Of a DNA stretch of 64,000 bases, positions 21,309 to 30,090 are shown one piece after another. Numbering within the stretch: the stretch's first letter is position 1; every line of letters starts with the position of its first letter. The DNA lies in assembly GCF_900106835.1 (NCBI RefSeq), contig NZ_FNNR01000002.1, positions 310,001 through 374,000 of the forward strand, written 5' to 3'. The notes under the pieces were generated by a model, which was not told the origin of the DNA, ran no database searches, and saw nothing but the letters and a program-made list of their open reading frames with translations. This stretch comes from Arthrobacter sp. cf158 (GTDB lineage Bacteria; Actinomycetota; Actinomycetes; Actinomycetales; Micrococcaceae). A program made the position numbers and the translations under genes.

Positions 21309-22655
21309 ATGGCGTTTAGAGTTGGAACTGCAAGCGCTGACATAACGCCGTCGCTGAGCACCAATCCGTATATGGCCGGATATGGCTCAACAGATGGCGG
21401 ACGCGAGGCCACCAGCAGTTCACCGTTCGAGCCCCTCTATGCTCGGGCAATCCTCATCTGGGAAGACGCCCATCCCCACATCATCATCAGTTTGGATGTC
21501 CTGGCACTGCCAAGAGCCATGCACCAGCGGATTCGTGACCGGATCATCGGGCTTGCGGATTGGTCCAGCAGCGACATCCTGATTCAGGCGACGCACACGC
21601 ACAACGGACCTGCACTCATTGACACCCTTCATCCCTTCATGGCCTATGGATTGGCGGACCTGGGCTTGGTGCGGTCCTATAGCGATGACCTTGAAGACAC
21701 CATTGTTGACCTGGCAGAGGAAGCCTTGAATGCGGACGAAACGGCGGTGACTTTCGACTACAAAGTTTCAACCCAGAATTTCTCTGCCAACCGCGTGGGA
21801 CTGCCTTACACGGAAACGGCTGTTCCCATCCTTGTGGCGCGCCGCGGCAATGGAACCCCGGCTGCGGTGATTTTCAGCTACGGTTGCCACCCCATCAGCG
21901 CTGGGCTGCGCACGTTGTTTGACGGAGATTTTGCGGCCGGTGCGTGCAATTACATCGAGAACCGGAACGCCGATTGCTTCGCGATGTTCATCCAGGGTCC
22001 AGCGGGTGACCAGGACCCGGGAGGTGTCCGGAGCTGGGAACTCAGGGACCAGCACGGGGACGCCCTCGGGGCGACGGTGCATTCGAACATGCAGTCTGCA
22101 GGGCGCGCACTCAGCGGGCCCATGGTCACGAGGTACCAGGAAGTCCAATTGCCATTGGACATCACCCCAACGGCCGGAAACCTCGCCGCGGTCCGGGCAT
22201 CCTATGTTGCCCGCCTGGCCAACCCCAACGGCCAGCCCCAGTGGTACCAGAGGCATGCGCAAGTGATGATAGGGCGGATCGACAGCAACAGTTTTGACAC
22301 CGCTGTGCCATCGCCATTCCAAGTCTGGAAATTCAACGGCAGCCCGCAATTGAAGATTGCCATGATTGGTGGGGAACTGGTCAGTGGATACGCTGCCTAC
22401 TTCCGGGGCAGGAACGGCGGAACCAACGGAATTATTGTTGGTGGATATGCCAATGAATCATGCTGCTATATACCGAGTAACGAATTCTTCCCGCCGTCCA
22501 TGCCCCTGGGCAGCTACGAAGGTGGTTGGGAACCTGATTTCCCTGGAATAGCGGGCGGTTCGATGACCGTCTACGGTCACTTGGCGCATTTCAAAGCAGG
22601 TGCCAATGGGGTGGAAACCACGCTGGTGAATGCGATGAATGCATTGCTTGCATAA
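21309..22655 (+). CDS. neutral/alkaline non-lysosomal ceramidase-like hydrolase
   Basis: The 448-aa protein resembles the N-terminal domain of neutral ceramidases, zinc amidases that cleave N-acyl sphingosine. Supporting motifs are VGTASADITPSLSTNPYMAGYGS at the start, the metal-region IQATHTHNGPAL, FSYGCHPISA and IQGPAGDQDPGG. AAGGAG stands 9 bases before ATG 21309. Full-length secreted ceramidases are 600 residues or more with a signal peptide and a C-terminal domain. Here both are absent, so it is either cytoplasmic or exported without a classical signal, and its natural substrate may not be ceramide. It is a single gene, convergent with the lysozyme gene, and the two share a terminator. 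Confidence 0.8.
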   Translation: MAFRVGTASADITPSLSTNPYMAGYGSTDGGREATSSSPFEPLYARAILIWEDAHPHIIISLDVLALPRAMHQRIRDRIIGLADWSSSDILIQATHTHNGPALIDTLHPFMAYGLADLGLVRSYSDDLEDTIVDLAEEALNADETAVTFDYKVSTQNFSANRVGLPYTETAVPILVARRGNGTPAAVIFSYGCHPISAGLRTLFDGDFAAGACNYIENRNADCFAMFIQGPAGDQDPGGVRSWELRDQHGDALGATVHSNMQSAGRALSGPMVTRYQEVQLPLDITPTAGNLAAVRASYVARLANPNGQPQWYQRHAQVMIGRIDSNSFDTAVPSPFQVWKFNGSPQLKIAMIGGELVSGYAAYFRGRNGGTNGIIVGGYANESCCYIPSNEFFPPSMPLGSYEGGWEPDFPGIAGGSMTVYGHLAHFKAGANGVETTLVNAMNALLA

Positions 22656-22679
22656 ATAGCTTTCCTTCAGCTCATGCAA

Positions 22680-22717
22680 AGGGCCCGTCCACGGAAGAAA
22701 TTCCTTGGGCGGGCCCT
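22680..22717 (+). terminator. bidirectional terminator between ceramidase-like and lysozyme genes
   Basis: AGGGCCCG (22680-22687) pairs with CGGGCCCT (22710-22717), with partial pairing inward around an A-rich loop. It lies 25 bases past one stop codon and 18 bases from the other, between convergent genes. Confidence 0.75.
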
Positions 22718-22734
22718 CTGTGCTCTATCCGGTG

Positions 22735-25479
22735 CTATCTGGCGGCAGGGGCCAGGATGGTGAGGCTGTTCCAGCCTGTACCGATCCTTGTGGGCGTTCC
22801 CCAGGTCCTGTTCGACCCCACCGGGTAGTATCGCAATTCGCCGATGGTAGTCCGTGCAATGATCCCTGTGGAGCCGGCGCCGGCAAATCCGCGCACCGCG
22901 CCGATACTTGAGATAACATTCCACCCCGTCCCCACAGTGCTCGCGGCTTCCTGGACGAAGTTTCCTGTGCCGTTGGTGCGGTACAGCTTGAGATCGCCGG
23001 CGCCGGTCTTCACCAGGAGGTCGGCATTGGAATCCTTGTCGAAGTCCATCTGCACGATGTCCAGGCCACTCCAACCCACCCCAATGGCGACCCCGGTAGA
23101 AACGGTTTTCCCGGCGGGGTTGTTGAAGTAGTACAGCCGCCCGCTGGAGTCATACCCCACAATGCCCGGGTGGGCGTCGGTCTTCTTCCACGTGCCAACG
23201 CTCAGCGTCCAGCCCTTCCAGTTGCTGCCAAGGGAGACAGGAGCACCAAATCCGCTGCCGTTCCGTCCCGGGTAGACATTCACCCGGCCATCTGACCACT
23301 GCGCCACGATGTCCAACGCGCCGTCGCCGTTCCAGTCAGTCACGAATCCGGCAACCAGACCGGCCCAGCCGGTGCCGATGAGGTCTTCCGGAAGCAGAGC
23401 CGTGGTCCCGGTACCCGGGTACCGATATAGAGCGGCATCGGGGCGGACGGCGAGAACATCTTCTTGATCCACGCCGAGGGTCGTCTCCACGTCAAGTGGG
23501 GCATCACTGATCAGGCTCGCATCATTCCAGCCCAAGCCGATGAGGCTGCGGTTGCCCCAGGTTCCCGAACCTGCGGGATAGTAGTACAAATCGCCATTGG
23601 CTGCCCGGGCGTGGAGCCCCTGGGAGTCCGCGCCGGAGAAGTCTATTGCGGAAGAAACCGACGTCATGCCGGCCCAACCGGTTCCGATGACACGGCCAGG
23701 CTCGTTGAAAAAGCTGCCAACGCCATTGGAGCGGAAGAGCCGGAGGGTACCGTCAGCCGTCCGCGAGACGATGTCTTGGTTGCCGTCGCCGTCAAAGTCG
23801 ATCTGGTTGAGCTGGTGTCCGCTGAATCCTGTTCCGATCAGAACGCCATTTCCCAGGCCACCACCGCTGCCGTTCGGGTAACGGTACAAATTGCCAAGGT
23901 AATCCTGGCCGATAACCCCCGGATAGGCATCCTTGGAGTTCCACCAGCCAACTGTCAGGGACATTTCCTGCCAACCGGAACCGACCTGCACCGGGGCGTA
24001 GAAGCTGCCTCCGGGGCCACCCCGGAACACCTTCAGTGTGCCATCGCCCCATTGGGAAAGGATGTCCTGAACGCCGTCCTGGTCCCAGTCCACAACGTAC
24101 ATCGCCTTTGCGCCGGACCATCCTGAGCCTATGGCCACTGGCCCGGTGATCCGACCGGATCCGGATGCGGGGAACACATCCAAGCGGCCCGCCGGGTTAG
24201 TGGTGAGGATGTCGGCGCCGGAATTAATGGATGGATTGGAAGGAGACGAAACCCCGCGAGCGAAGGTCCTCAATTGGTCGTAGCTGCCGTTGAAGATGTT
24301 TGAATCACCTTCGAAGGGGCCCGTGCTGCTGTATTGCCACATCGTGTAGTTGCCCCAACTGGCCGGCAAGGACCCCGGCGAGTTCGTTGGGTTGTTCCAG
24401 TACGAGGCGATCCAGAGGGGATAGCTCCCGAAGGTCGAGTTGCCGACGCAGGTGTTCCACCAATCGGTGGTGCTGTAGATGACCGGGAACCGCCCGGTCA
24501 ATGCCTTGACGGTGTTACCAAAATCGGCCGCCCATTGCCCCAACTGCGCTTTGGACATGTCGTAGCAGGTGTTGCCGAAGTAGAAGCCGTTGATGGTGCG
24601 CCCGGCGTACGGGTTGTACTCGATGTCCAGGACTGGCGGGAGGGTGTAGCCGTCGGCCGTCCAGCCGCCCCCGTTTGCCACGAAGTACCGGGCCTGGTCA
24701 GCGCCTGATGACCAGTTGGGGATGGCAAAGTGGTAGGCGCCCCGCACCATGCCCACGTTGCGTGAGCCGTTGTACTGCTGTGTGTAGTTCTCGTTGAGGT
24801 AGTAGTTGCCTTCGGATGCTTTGACGTACGCCCAGCGGGATCCTTGGTTCCACTGGCTCTGCCAGTTGACGTTGCCCTGGTGTGCGCTGACGTCCTGTCC
24901 GGCGACACCTACGGTGGGGCGCCAGTGGCCAGGGTCCGCAGCCATCGGAACTGCGGTGCTGACCGAGCTTCCGATGGCACGCGAGCCCAACGCTCCCGAC
25001 GCGCTGTTCTGCTTGGCCGCCAGAACCCGGGGGGATCGCTGTCCCATTTCGGCGCCGCCAGCAGGAATGGAAGCCCGCATGGCCGCTTTCATGGTCTCTG
25101 CATCAGGTGCGTTGCCCGGCATTGCCTGTGCTTTGGGAAGCTGCGCCGTGGCACCATTCGATGGTTCCGCGGCAGGCGAAGGCGGTACGTAGGGCGAAGG
25201 CTCGACGGCGGGAAGCGGCTGTTGTTCTACGGGCGCCTGTTGTGTGAGGGGAGTGTCGCCGGGCTGCATCGGGTCGACGCCGTCGCCGGCAGGCCGTGGT
25301 CCCTGCGTGGGCGTTGATGTCTGAGTCTCTGGTAGAGGAGCTGGCTGGGGTCCGGAAGACTCCGCCAGAGCTGGCGCGCCCAGGCAACTTCCGGCTACGA
25401 GGGCGATTGTCATCGCTAAGCCGGCCCGTGCCAGCTGGGTGCGGCGGGGTGCGTCACTTGAACGTCTTTTCATCTTCAT
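22735..25479 (-). CDS. secreted GH25 lysozyme with C-terminal FG-GAP repeats
   Basis: The 914-aa product begins with a long signal peptide (basic start, then LAMTIALVAGSCLGAPALA). A Pro-rich linker of about 130 residues is followed by a GH25 muramidase domain at about 190-410. Catalytic-site motifs are GQDVSAHQGNVNW and LPPVLDIEYN. GAYHFAIP and WIASYW are typical of the family, which cuts MurNAc-GlcNAc bonds. The rest is a series of FG-GAP-like repeats (DWDQDGVQDILSQWGDGTLKVF, DFDGDGNQDIVSRTADGTLRLF) that probably bind wall polymer. It may act in wall turnover or against competitors. The combination parallels the FG-GAP protein encoded at 16027-19470. Confidence 0.88.
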   Translation of the reverse strand: MKMKRRSSDAPRRTQLARAGLAMTIALVAGSCLGAPALAESSGPQPAPLPETQTSTPTQGPRPAGDGVDPMQPGDTPLTQQAPVEQQPLPAVEPSPYVPPSPAAEPSNGATAQLPKAQAMPGNAPDAETMKAAMRASIPAGGAEMGQRSPRVLAAKQNSASGALGSRAIGSSVSTAVPMAADPGHWRPTVGVAGQDVSAHQGNVNWQSQWNQGSRWAYVKASEGNYYLNENYTQQYNGSRNVGMVRGAYHFAIPNWSSGADQARYFVANGGGWTADGYTLPPVLDIEYNPYAGRTINGFYFGNTCYDMSKAQLGQWAADFGNTVKALTGRFPVIYSTTDWWNTCVGNSTFGSYPLWIASYWNNPTNSPGSLPASWGNYTMWQYSSTGPFEGDSNIFNGSYDQLRTFARGVSSPSNPSINSGADILTTNPAGRLDVFPASGSGRITGPVAIGSGWSGAKAMYVVDWDQDGVQDILSQWGDGTLKVFRGGPGGSFYAPVQVGSGWQEMSLTVGWWNSKDAYPGVIGQDYLGNLYRYPNGSGGGLGNGVLIGTGFSGHQLNQIDFDGDGNQDIVSRTADGTLRLFRSNGVGSFFNEPGRVIGTGWAGMTSVSSAIDFSGADSQGLHARAANGDLYYYPAGSGTWGNRSLIGLGWNDASLISDAPLDVETTLGVDQEDVLAVRPDAALYRYPGTGTTALLPEDLIGTGWAGLVAGFVTDWNGDGALDIVAQWSDGRVNVYPGRNGSGFGAPVSLGSNWKGWTLSVGTWKKTDAHPGIVGYDSSGRLYYFNNPAGKTVSTGVAIGVGWSGLDIVQMDFDKDSNADLLVKTGAGDLKLYRTNGTGNFVQEAASTVGTGWNVISSIGAVRGFAGAGSTGIIARTTIGELRYYPVGSNRTWGTPTRIGTGWNSLTILAPAAR

Positions 25480-25759
25480 ATCCGGCCCTGTACCGCGGCT
25501 CAGCGGCGCATGGGGTGGCTTGCGGACAAGCTCCGGGGCGGGCGCTTGCGCATGAGACCAAAGGCCAGCTCCTAACGGCCTTTACCCTAACATCCTGGGA
25601 CTGGAGTGACTAGTGGGATTGAGGATGCTGAAGGGATGGATTTATCCCAAGTTATCCACATGTACAGCAGAGCAAGTTGAGGCTGTGGAATGGCTCGCTT
25701 AGCGTAAATGACTCGAGATATGTCTCTCGTTTACGGGCATAAGAGCAATTGGGGGAGCT

Positions 25760-26983
25760 GTGGATGCAGTAAGGATCGTCGAAGGCGAGGTCCGGGAACT
25801 TATTCGGCGCCGCGGCCTCGATCCCCTGGAGCAAGTTGCGGACGTACGGCTACTGGTGGAGGCGGCCGTCAACGACTACGACGAACGTGCGCTTCTGGGG
25901 CCGCTTCCTCCATTGGGTCATTTGGAGACCGCCCGCCGGCACATCTTTGATGCAGTGGCAGGTTTCGGGCCGCTTCAACCACTCCTGGATGACTCGTCAG
26001 TTGAAGAGGTATGGATCAACGCGCCGCACGAGGTCTATGTCGCACGCAATGGGGAATCGGAGCTAACCGCGCTCAGCCTTACTGAGCAACAGGTGCGCGA
26101 TCTCGTTGAAAGAATGCTCAAGACTTCGGGGCGCCGGCTGGACCTGTCATCACCGTTCGTGGATGCGGCACTGCCCGACGGCTCGAGGCTGCATGTGGCC
26201 ATACCCGACATCACCCGGAAGCATTGGGCCGTCAACATCAGGAAGTTCATCGCTCGGGCCAGCAGGCTGGAGCACTTGGTGGAACTGGGGTCGCTGACGC
26301 CTCAGGCTGCCAGGTTCTTGGGGGCGGCGGTGGCCAGCGGCCTCAACATACTGGTGTCAGGCGCCACCCAGGCCGGGAAGACCACCATGCTGAACTGCCT
26401 GGCTGCCCACATCGGCTCCCGGGAACGCGTCATCACCGTCGAGGAAATCTTCGAACTCCAACTCCCATTGCGGGACGTGGTTGGTTTGCAGTGCCGCCAA
26501 CCCAACCTGGAGGGTGGGGGCGAAATTCCACTGCGCCGGCTGGTCAAGGAAGCGCTCCGGATGCGGCCGGACCGCTTGGTCGTGGGCGAAGTCCGTGAAG
26601 CTGAAAGCCTGGACATGCTGATCGCGCTGAATTCCGGCTTGCCCGGGATGTGTACTGTGCATGCCAATTCAGCGCACGACGCCGTAACGAAGATCTGCAC
26701 CCTCCCGCTACTGGCCGGTGCGAACATTTCCAGTGCCTTTGTGGTACCGACGGTGGCGTCCTGCATCGACCTCGTGGTGCACTGTGGCCGTCATTCCACC
26801 GGACGCAGGCAGGTGACTGAAATCCTTTCACTGGGGCGGAGGGTGGAAAACGGAGTCATCGAATCGTCCGGTGTCTTTGGCATGGCGGACGGTCGTCTGC
26901 AGCCCAAGGCCAACTCGATGCCAGCAGCGGATAAGTTTGCCCGCGCAGGCTTCGATGTTGCTGCCCTTCTGGAGGTCAACTGA
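25760..26983 (+). CDS. tadA: TadA/CpaF pilus assembly ATPase
   Basis: The 407-aa type II/IV secretion ATPase powers assembly of the Tad (Flp) pilus at the inner membrane. The N-terminal helical domain (to about residue 100) precedes a core with VEEVWINAPHEVYVARNGE, Walker A GATQAGKTT, the Asp box VEEIFELQL and Walker B LRMRPDRLVVGEVREAE. GTG 25760 has GGGGGAG closely upstream. It heads a tight operon with tadB, tadC, a pilin and three pseudopilin-like genes. The CpaE/Ssd-type gene that usually precedes tadA in actinobacteria is not present here. Confidence 0.92.
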   Translation: MDAVRIVEGEVRELIRRRGLDPLEQVADVRLLVEAAVNDYDERALLGPLPPLGHLETARRHIFDAVAGFGPLQPLLDDSSVEEVWINAPHEVYVARNGESELTALSLTEQQVRDLVERMLKTSGRRLDLSSPFVDAALPDGSRLHVAIPDITRKHWAVNIRKFIARASRLEHLVELGSLTPQAARFLGAAVASGLNILVSGATQAGKTTMLNCLAAHIGSRERVITVEEIFELQLPLRDVVGLQCRQPNLEGGGEIPLRRLVKEALRMRPDRLVVGEVREAESLDMLIALNSGLPGMCTVHANSAHDAVTKICTLPLLAGANISSAFVVPTVASCIDLVVHCGRHSTGRRQVTEILSLGRRVENGVIESSGVFGMADGRLQPKANSMPAADKFARAGFDVAALLEVN

Positions 26984-27837
26984 TGGCACCACTTCTGGGA
27001 TCCATGTGCGGCTTGGGCCTTTTCCTTGTGTGGTGGTCTGCATGGGTGCAGCCACCAGCAGAAGCGAGGACCCCCAAGGCGAAGCGCTTGGACCTTCTGC
27101 TGGGGTCGGCAGGAATTGAGAAGGTGACGGGTGGAGGCCTGCTGCTCACTTGCGGATGTTTTGGTCTCACTGCGCTACTGGTGTTCCTCGTTATCACTGG
27201 CTCGCCCCCGGTTTCCGTGTGCTTCGCCCTGTTCGGCTCCTGGATCCCGTTTGCCATCGTGCGCTGGCGGGCACGCAAACGCAGGGCGGCCCTTCGGCTG
27301 CTGTGGCCGGATGTGGTGGACCACCTGCGCTCAGCGATTCGGGCAGGCCTCGCACTACCGGAAGCACTGATCCAACTGGGCCATAAAGGGCCCGAGGAAT
27401 TGAGGGCGCTGTTCCTCGATTTCGGAGCCGACTACAGATCAGGCGGACGGTTTGATGCTGCCCTGAACAGACTCAAAGACCGCCTCGCAGATCCTGTGGC
27501 AGACCGGATCATAGAGGCGTTGCGAATGACCCGTGAAGTGGGCGGTTCCGACCTTGGGCGCATGTTGGGCATCCTTTCCGAATTCCTTCGGGACAGCGCA
27601 CGAACCCGCAGTGAGCTCGAAGCCAGGCAATCATGGACGATTAATGCCGCCCGTCTGGCGGTCGCGGCACCCTGGATTGTTCTGGTCGTCATGGCAGGCC
27701 GGCCCGAAGCAATGCTGGCCTACAACTCAGGCCTTGGGGCCATGGTGTTGCTCGGTGGGCTGTTGGTTTCCGTCGTGTGCTATTCGGTCATGCTCAGGGT
27801 TGGCGCCTTGCCGGAGGACGAACGGGTGCTGCGATGA
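26983..27837 (+). CDS. tadB: TadB pilus platform protein
   Basis: This 284-aa membrane protein has two N-terminal membrane segments, a cytoplasmic GspF-type domain (LRLLWPDVVDHLRSAIRAGLALPEALIQLG) and two C-terminal membrane segments. It forms the inner-membrane platform with TadC. The start overlaps the tadA stop (TGATG) and its end overlaps tadC, which shows strong coupling. Confidence 0.88.
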   Translation: MAPLLGSMCGLGLFLVWWSAWVQPPAEARTPKAKRLDLLLGSAGIEKVTGGGLLLTCGCFGLTALLVFLVITGSPPVSVCFALFGSWIPFAIVRWRARKRRAALRLLWPDVVDHLRSAIRAGLALPEALIQLGHKGPEELRALFLDFGADYRSGGRFDAALNRLKDRLADPVADRIIEALRMTREVGGSDLGRMLGILSEFLRDSARTRSELEARQSWTINAARLAVAAPWIVLVVMAGRPEAMLAYNSGLGAMVLLGGLLVSVVCYSVMLRVGALPEDERVLR

Positions 27838-28775
27838 CCACGTTGACCGCATGGGCCGTCCTATGCGGCGCTATTCTCGGCACGGGCTGTTGGCTGGTGG
27901 TGGGGCGGCTGCCGTTCATGCGCCGGGTAACCTTCTCGGACCGTATCGAACCCCAGCTGAAGTCACAGAATCTGGAGTCACGGCTTCTCCGGGTGACGTC
28001 GCATAACTCGACTCCTTTTGGGCCGCTGGAAAGGATACTTCGGCCGGTCATCGCAGATGCCACCCGTTATTTGTCCCGTCGCAATCTCGGATCAGCAGCA
28101 GTGGCAAAGCGCCTCGCACGTGCCGGTTCGCCGAAGTCGACACTGGACTTTCGGGCAGAACAGCTTCTATGGGCCGGGGCAGGGTTCTTGCTCGCAGTAC
28201 TTGTGGTGGCCATCAGTGCTGCAAGCGGAGGCTTCAGCCCGGTGGTGTCGTTGCTTTCAGTGATCGGCAGCGGATTGGCGGGATACATGCTGCGCGACTA
28301 TGTACTGGGCCAACAGATCAAGCGACGCGAATCTGTGATGATGTCGGAGTTTCCCAGCCTTGCAGAGTTGATGGCGCTCGCCGTCGCTGCCGGAGAAAGC
28401 GCCATGGGTGCCATGGACAGGGTAAGCCGTAGCTCAAGTGGAGAGCTCTCCGCCGAGTTCTCCATCATCCTTGCCGATGCCCGGTCAGGAACTCCACTGG
28501 CTGAGGCGCTCCATGCATTCGCTTCAAGATCGGAGTTGCCTCCGCTGGTCAGGTTCTTTGATGGCCTGGTGGTTGCGGTCGAGCGGGGAACACCCTTGGC
28601 GGATGTGCTCCGGGCACAAGCTGCCGACGTCCGTGACGCCGCGAAACGTGACCTCATGGAGTCTGCTGGCAGAAAGGAGATAGCGATGATGGTGCCTTTG
28701 GTCTTCGGCGTACTGCCCCTCACGGTCGTCTTTGCGGCCTTTCCAGCAATCGCGGCCCTGGAGATGAGCTTTTAG
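27834..28775 (+). CDS. tadC: TadC pilus platform protein
   Basis: This 313-aa protein is the second GspF-domain platform component. A membrane segment lies at the N-terminus and two adjoining segments fall in the middle (LLWAGAGFLLAVLVVAISAASGGFSPVVSLLSVIGSG). The GspF motif is MSEFPSLAELMALAVAAGESAMGAMDRVS, and it ends in a C-terminal membrane segment. ATG 27834 overlaps the tadB stop as ATGA; the frame continues upstream to 27777, but that part lies inside tadB. Confidence 0.88.
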   Translation: MTTLTAWAVLCGAILGTGCWLVVGRLPFMRRVTFSDRIEPQLKSQNLESRLLRVTSHNSTPFGPLERILRPVIADATRYLSRRNLGSAAVAKRLARAGSPKSTLDFRAEQLLWAGAGFLLAVLVVAISAASGGFSPVVSLLSVIGSGLAGYMLRDYVLGQQIKRRESVMMSEFPSLAELMALAVAAGESAMGAMDRVSRSSSGELSAEFSIILADARSGTPLAEALHAFASRSELPPLVRFFDGLVVAVERGTPLADVLRAQAADVRDAAKRDLMESAGRKEIAMMVPLVFGVLPLTVVFAAFPAIAALEMSF

Positions 28776-28850
28776 GGCCCACCTGGTCTGTCTATTCAAC
28801 GTCCATTCAACAAGATCGCGTTCATACGCACACCTCACATTGGGAGAAGC

Positions 28851-29078
28851 ATGAAAATAGCAACCACCCTGACAATTCTGATCTCTGTCTGTTCGTCGCG
28901 GTTGACGGCAGTTGTGCTCCGTGGAGTGCCTCCCCGCCAATACCGTGACCGCGGTGATGTGCCGGGCTGGGTGATGATCACACTGATGTCAGCAGTCCTC
29001 GTCGCAGGGCTTCTCGCGCTTGCCACTCCGGCATTGAGTGACCTTTTCAATCAGGCGATGAGCAAGGTAGGCAAGTAG
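28851..29078 (+). CDS. Flp-type pilin
   Basis: This 75-aa protein has the expected position and form of the Tad pilin subunit. A leader of about 35 residues ends in RDRGDVPGW and is followed by a hydrophobic helix, VMITLMSAVLVAGLLALATPAL, and a short charged tail. The leader is unusual in having a first hydrophobic stretch (ATTLTILISVC) and several cysteines or arginines before the mature part. The canonical G|xxxxEY cleavage motif is not clear, since no Glu is found five residues after a Gly. GGGAGAAG precedes the ATG. The next gene starts three bases later. Confidence 0.72.
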   Translation: MKIATTLTILISVCSSRLTAVVLRGVPPRQYRDRGDVPGWVMITLMSAVLVAGLLALATPALSDLFNQAMSKVGK

Positions 29079-29081
29079 TAC

Positions 29082-29507
29082 ATGCGGCGGAGCCGCCCTT
29101 TGACTGCGACGCCCGCTGCTTGCCGGCCGATGAGTGATACTGCCGAGCGCGGGGCCGCGGTAGTCGATTTTATTCTGGTCGGGGCACTTCTGACTGTGTT
29201 CTTCATGGCCATCATCCAACTCACATTGGTTCTGCACGTCAGGAACACCCTCATCGACGCCGCTGCGTCAGGAGCCCGCTTTGGATCGCTGGCTGATCGC
29301 GGCCCCGCAGAGGCCAAAGCGCGGACGGCCGAGTTAATCGGCGTGGCCTTGAACAGCGACTTTGCCGGTGAAGTTGGCTCGGCAGAAGTAGTTATAGACG
29401 GTATTCGCGCCTTGGAGGTCACGGTGAAGGCGCCCCTGCCCGTTGTTGGGTTGCTTGGGCCAGGCGGAACGCTGGAGGTGAAGGGACATGCGGCGCTTTC
29501 GGACTAA
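29082..29507 (+). CDS. TadE-like minor pilin
   Basis: This 141-aa protein has a cytoplasmic leader of about 22 residues, the TadE motif ERGAAVVDFILVGALLTVFFMAIIQLTLVLHVRNTLIDAAASGAR, and an extracytoplasmic beta-rich C-terminal part. The acidic residue five positions after the Gly, followed by a hydrophobic stretch, is where a prepilin peptidase would act. It overlaps the next gene by 20 bases. Confidence 0.83.
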   Translation: MRRSRPLTATPAACRPMSDTAERGAAVVDFILVGALLTVFFMAIIQLTLVLHVRNTLIDAAASGARFGSLADRGPAEAKARTAELIGVALNSDFAGEVGSAEVVIDGIRALEVTVKAPLPVVGLLGPGGTLEVKGHAALSD

Positions 29508-30090
29508 GCCTCGGTGGTCACCGATGACCGATGTCCGGACCAGGGTGAGCGAAGCGCTGTGCATCCTCTTGCTCAGGGAGCAAGACTCCTCAGGAGTTTC
29601 TTTTGAACCTTCAGCCCGAATGGCCCTTGAATCTGAAGCGCAAACCGGCGACGCTGAAGCACAAATCCGGGCAGCTGAATCACAAAAGGGCAGCGCCGTA
29701 GTCGAATTTACGTTCCTGGCGCTTCTGCTCATGGTTCCCGTGGTCTATTTTGTGGTGACGATAGGCCAGATTCAGGGTGGGTCGTTTGCCGTTGTCGGCG
29801 CTGCGGACCAGGCCGCAAAGGTCTTTGTTTCCGAGGGGGATGTTGCCCGGGCGAGAACTGCAGCCGAACGGACCGTCAAGCTGGCTCTGAACGATTACGG
29901 CTACGGGCAGGAGCAAGCTCGGGTTGAAGTAGCTTGCGATCGTGCAGACTGCCTATCCGCTGGAGCCCTGGTCACCGTGACCGTGGTGTTGGATGTTCCG
30001 TTGCCCATGGTTCCTTTTGGCGATGCGCTGCGCTTGAAGGCCAGCCGCCTGACTGCTTCTGCAACCCAGGTAGTTGGACGATACCAATGA
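29488..30090 (+). CDS. TadE/TadF-like pseudopilin with long N-terminal extension
   Basis: This 200-aa protein has a TadE-type segment, SQKGSAVVEFTFLALLLMVPVVYFVVTIGQIQ, preceded by about 66 residues that are mostly charged. That leader is much longer than normal. AAGGGA precedes ATG 29488, within the end of the previous gene. A later start such as ATG 29524 would still leave a long leader. The C-terminal domain holds a cysteine pair (VACDRADCLSAG). It overlaps the next gene by four bases. Confidence 0.75.
   Translation: MRRFRTKPRWSPMTDVRTRVSEALCILLLREQDSSGVSFEPSARMALESEAQTGDAEAQIRAAESQKGSAVVEFTFLALLLMVPVVYFVVTIGQIQGGSFAVVGAADQAAKVFVSEGDVARARTAAERTVKLALNDYGYGQEQARVEVACDRADCLSAGALVTVTVVLDVPLPMVPFGDALRLKASRLTASATQVVGRYQ

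Noticed and set aside
25696..25742. Imperfect dyad upstream of tadA (CGTAAA...TTTACG) as an operator
   Set aside because: The arms pair only in part and no regulator gene or clear promoter is next to it, so I did not list it as a site.
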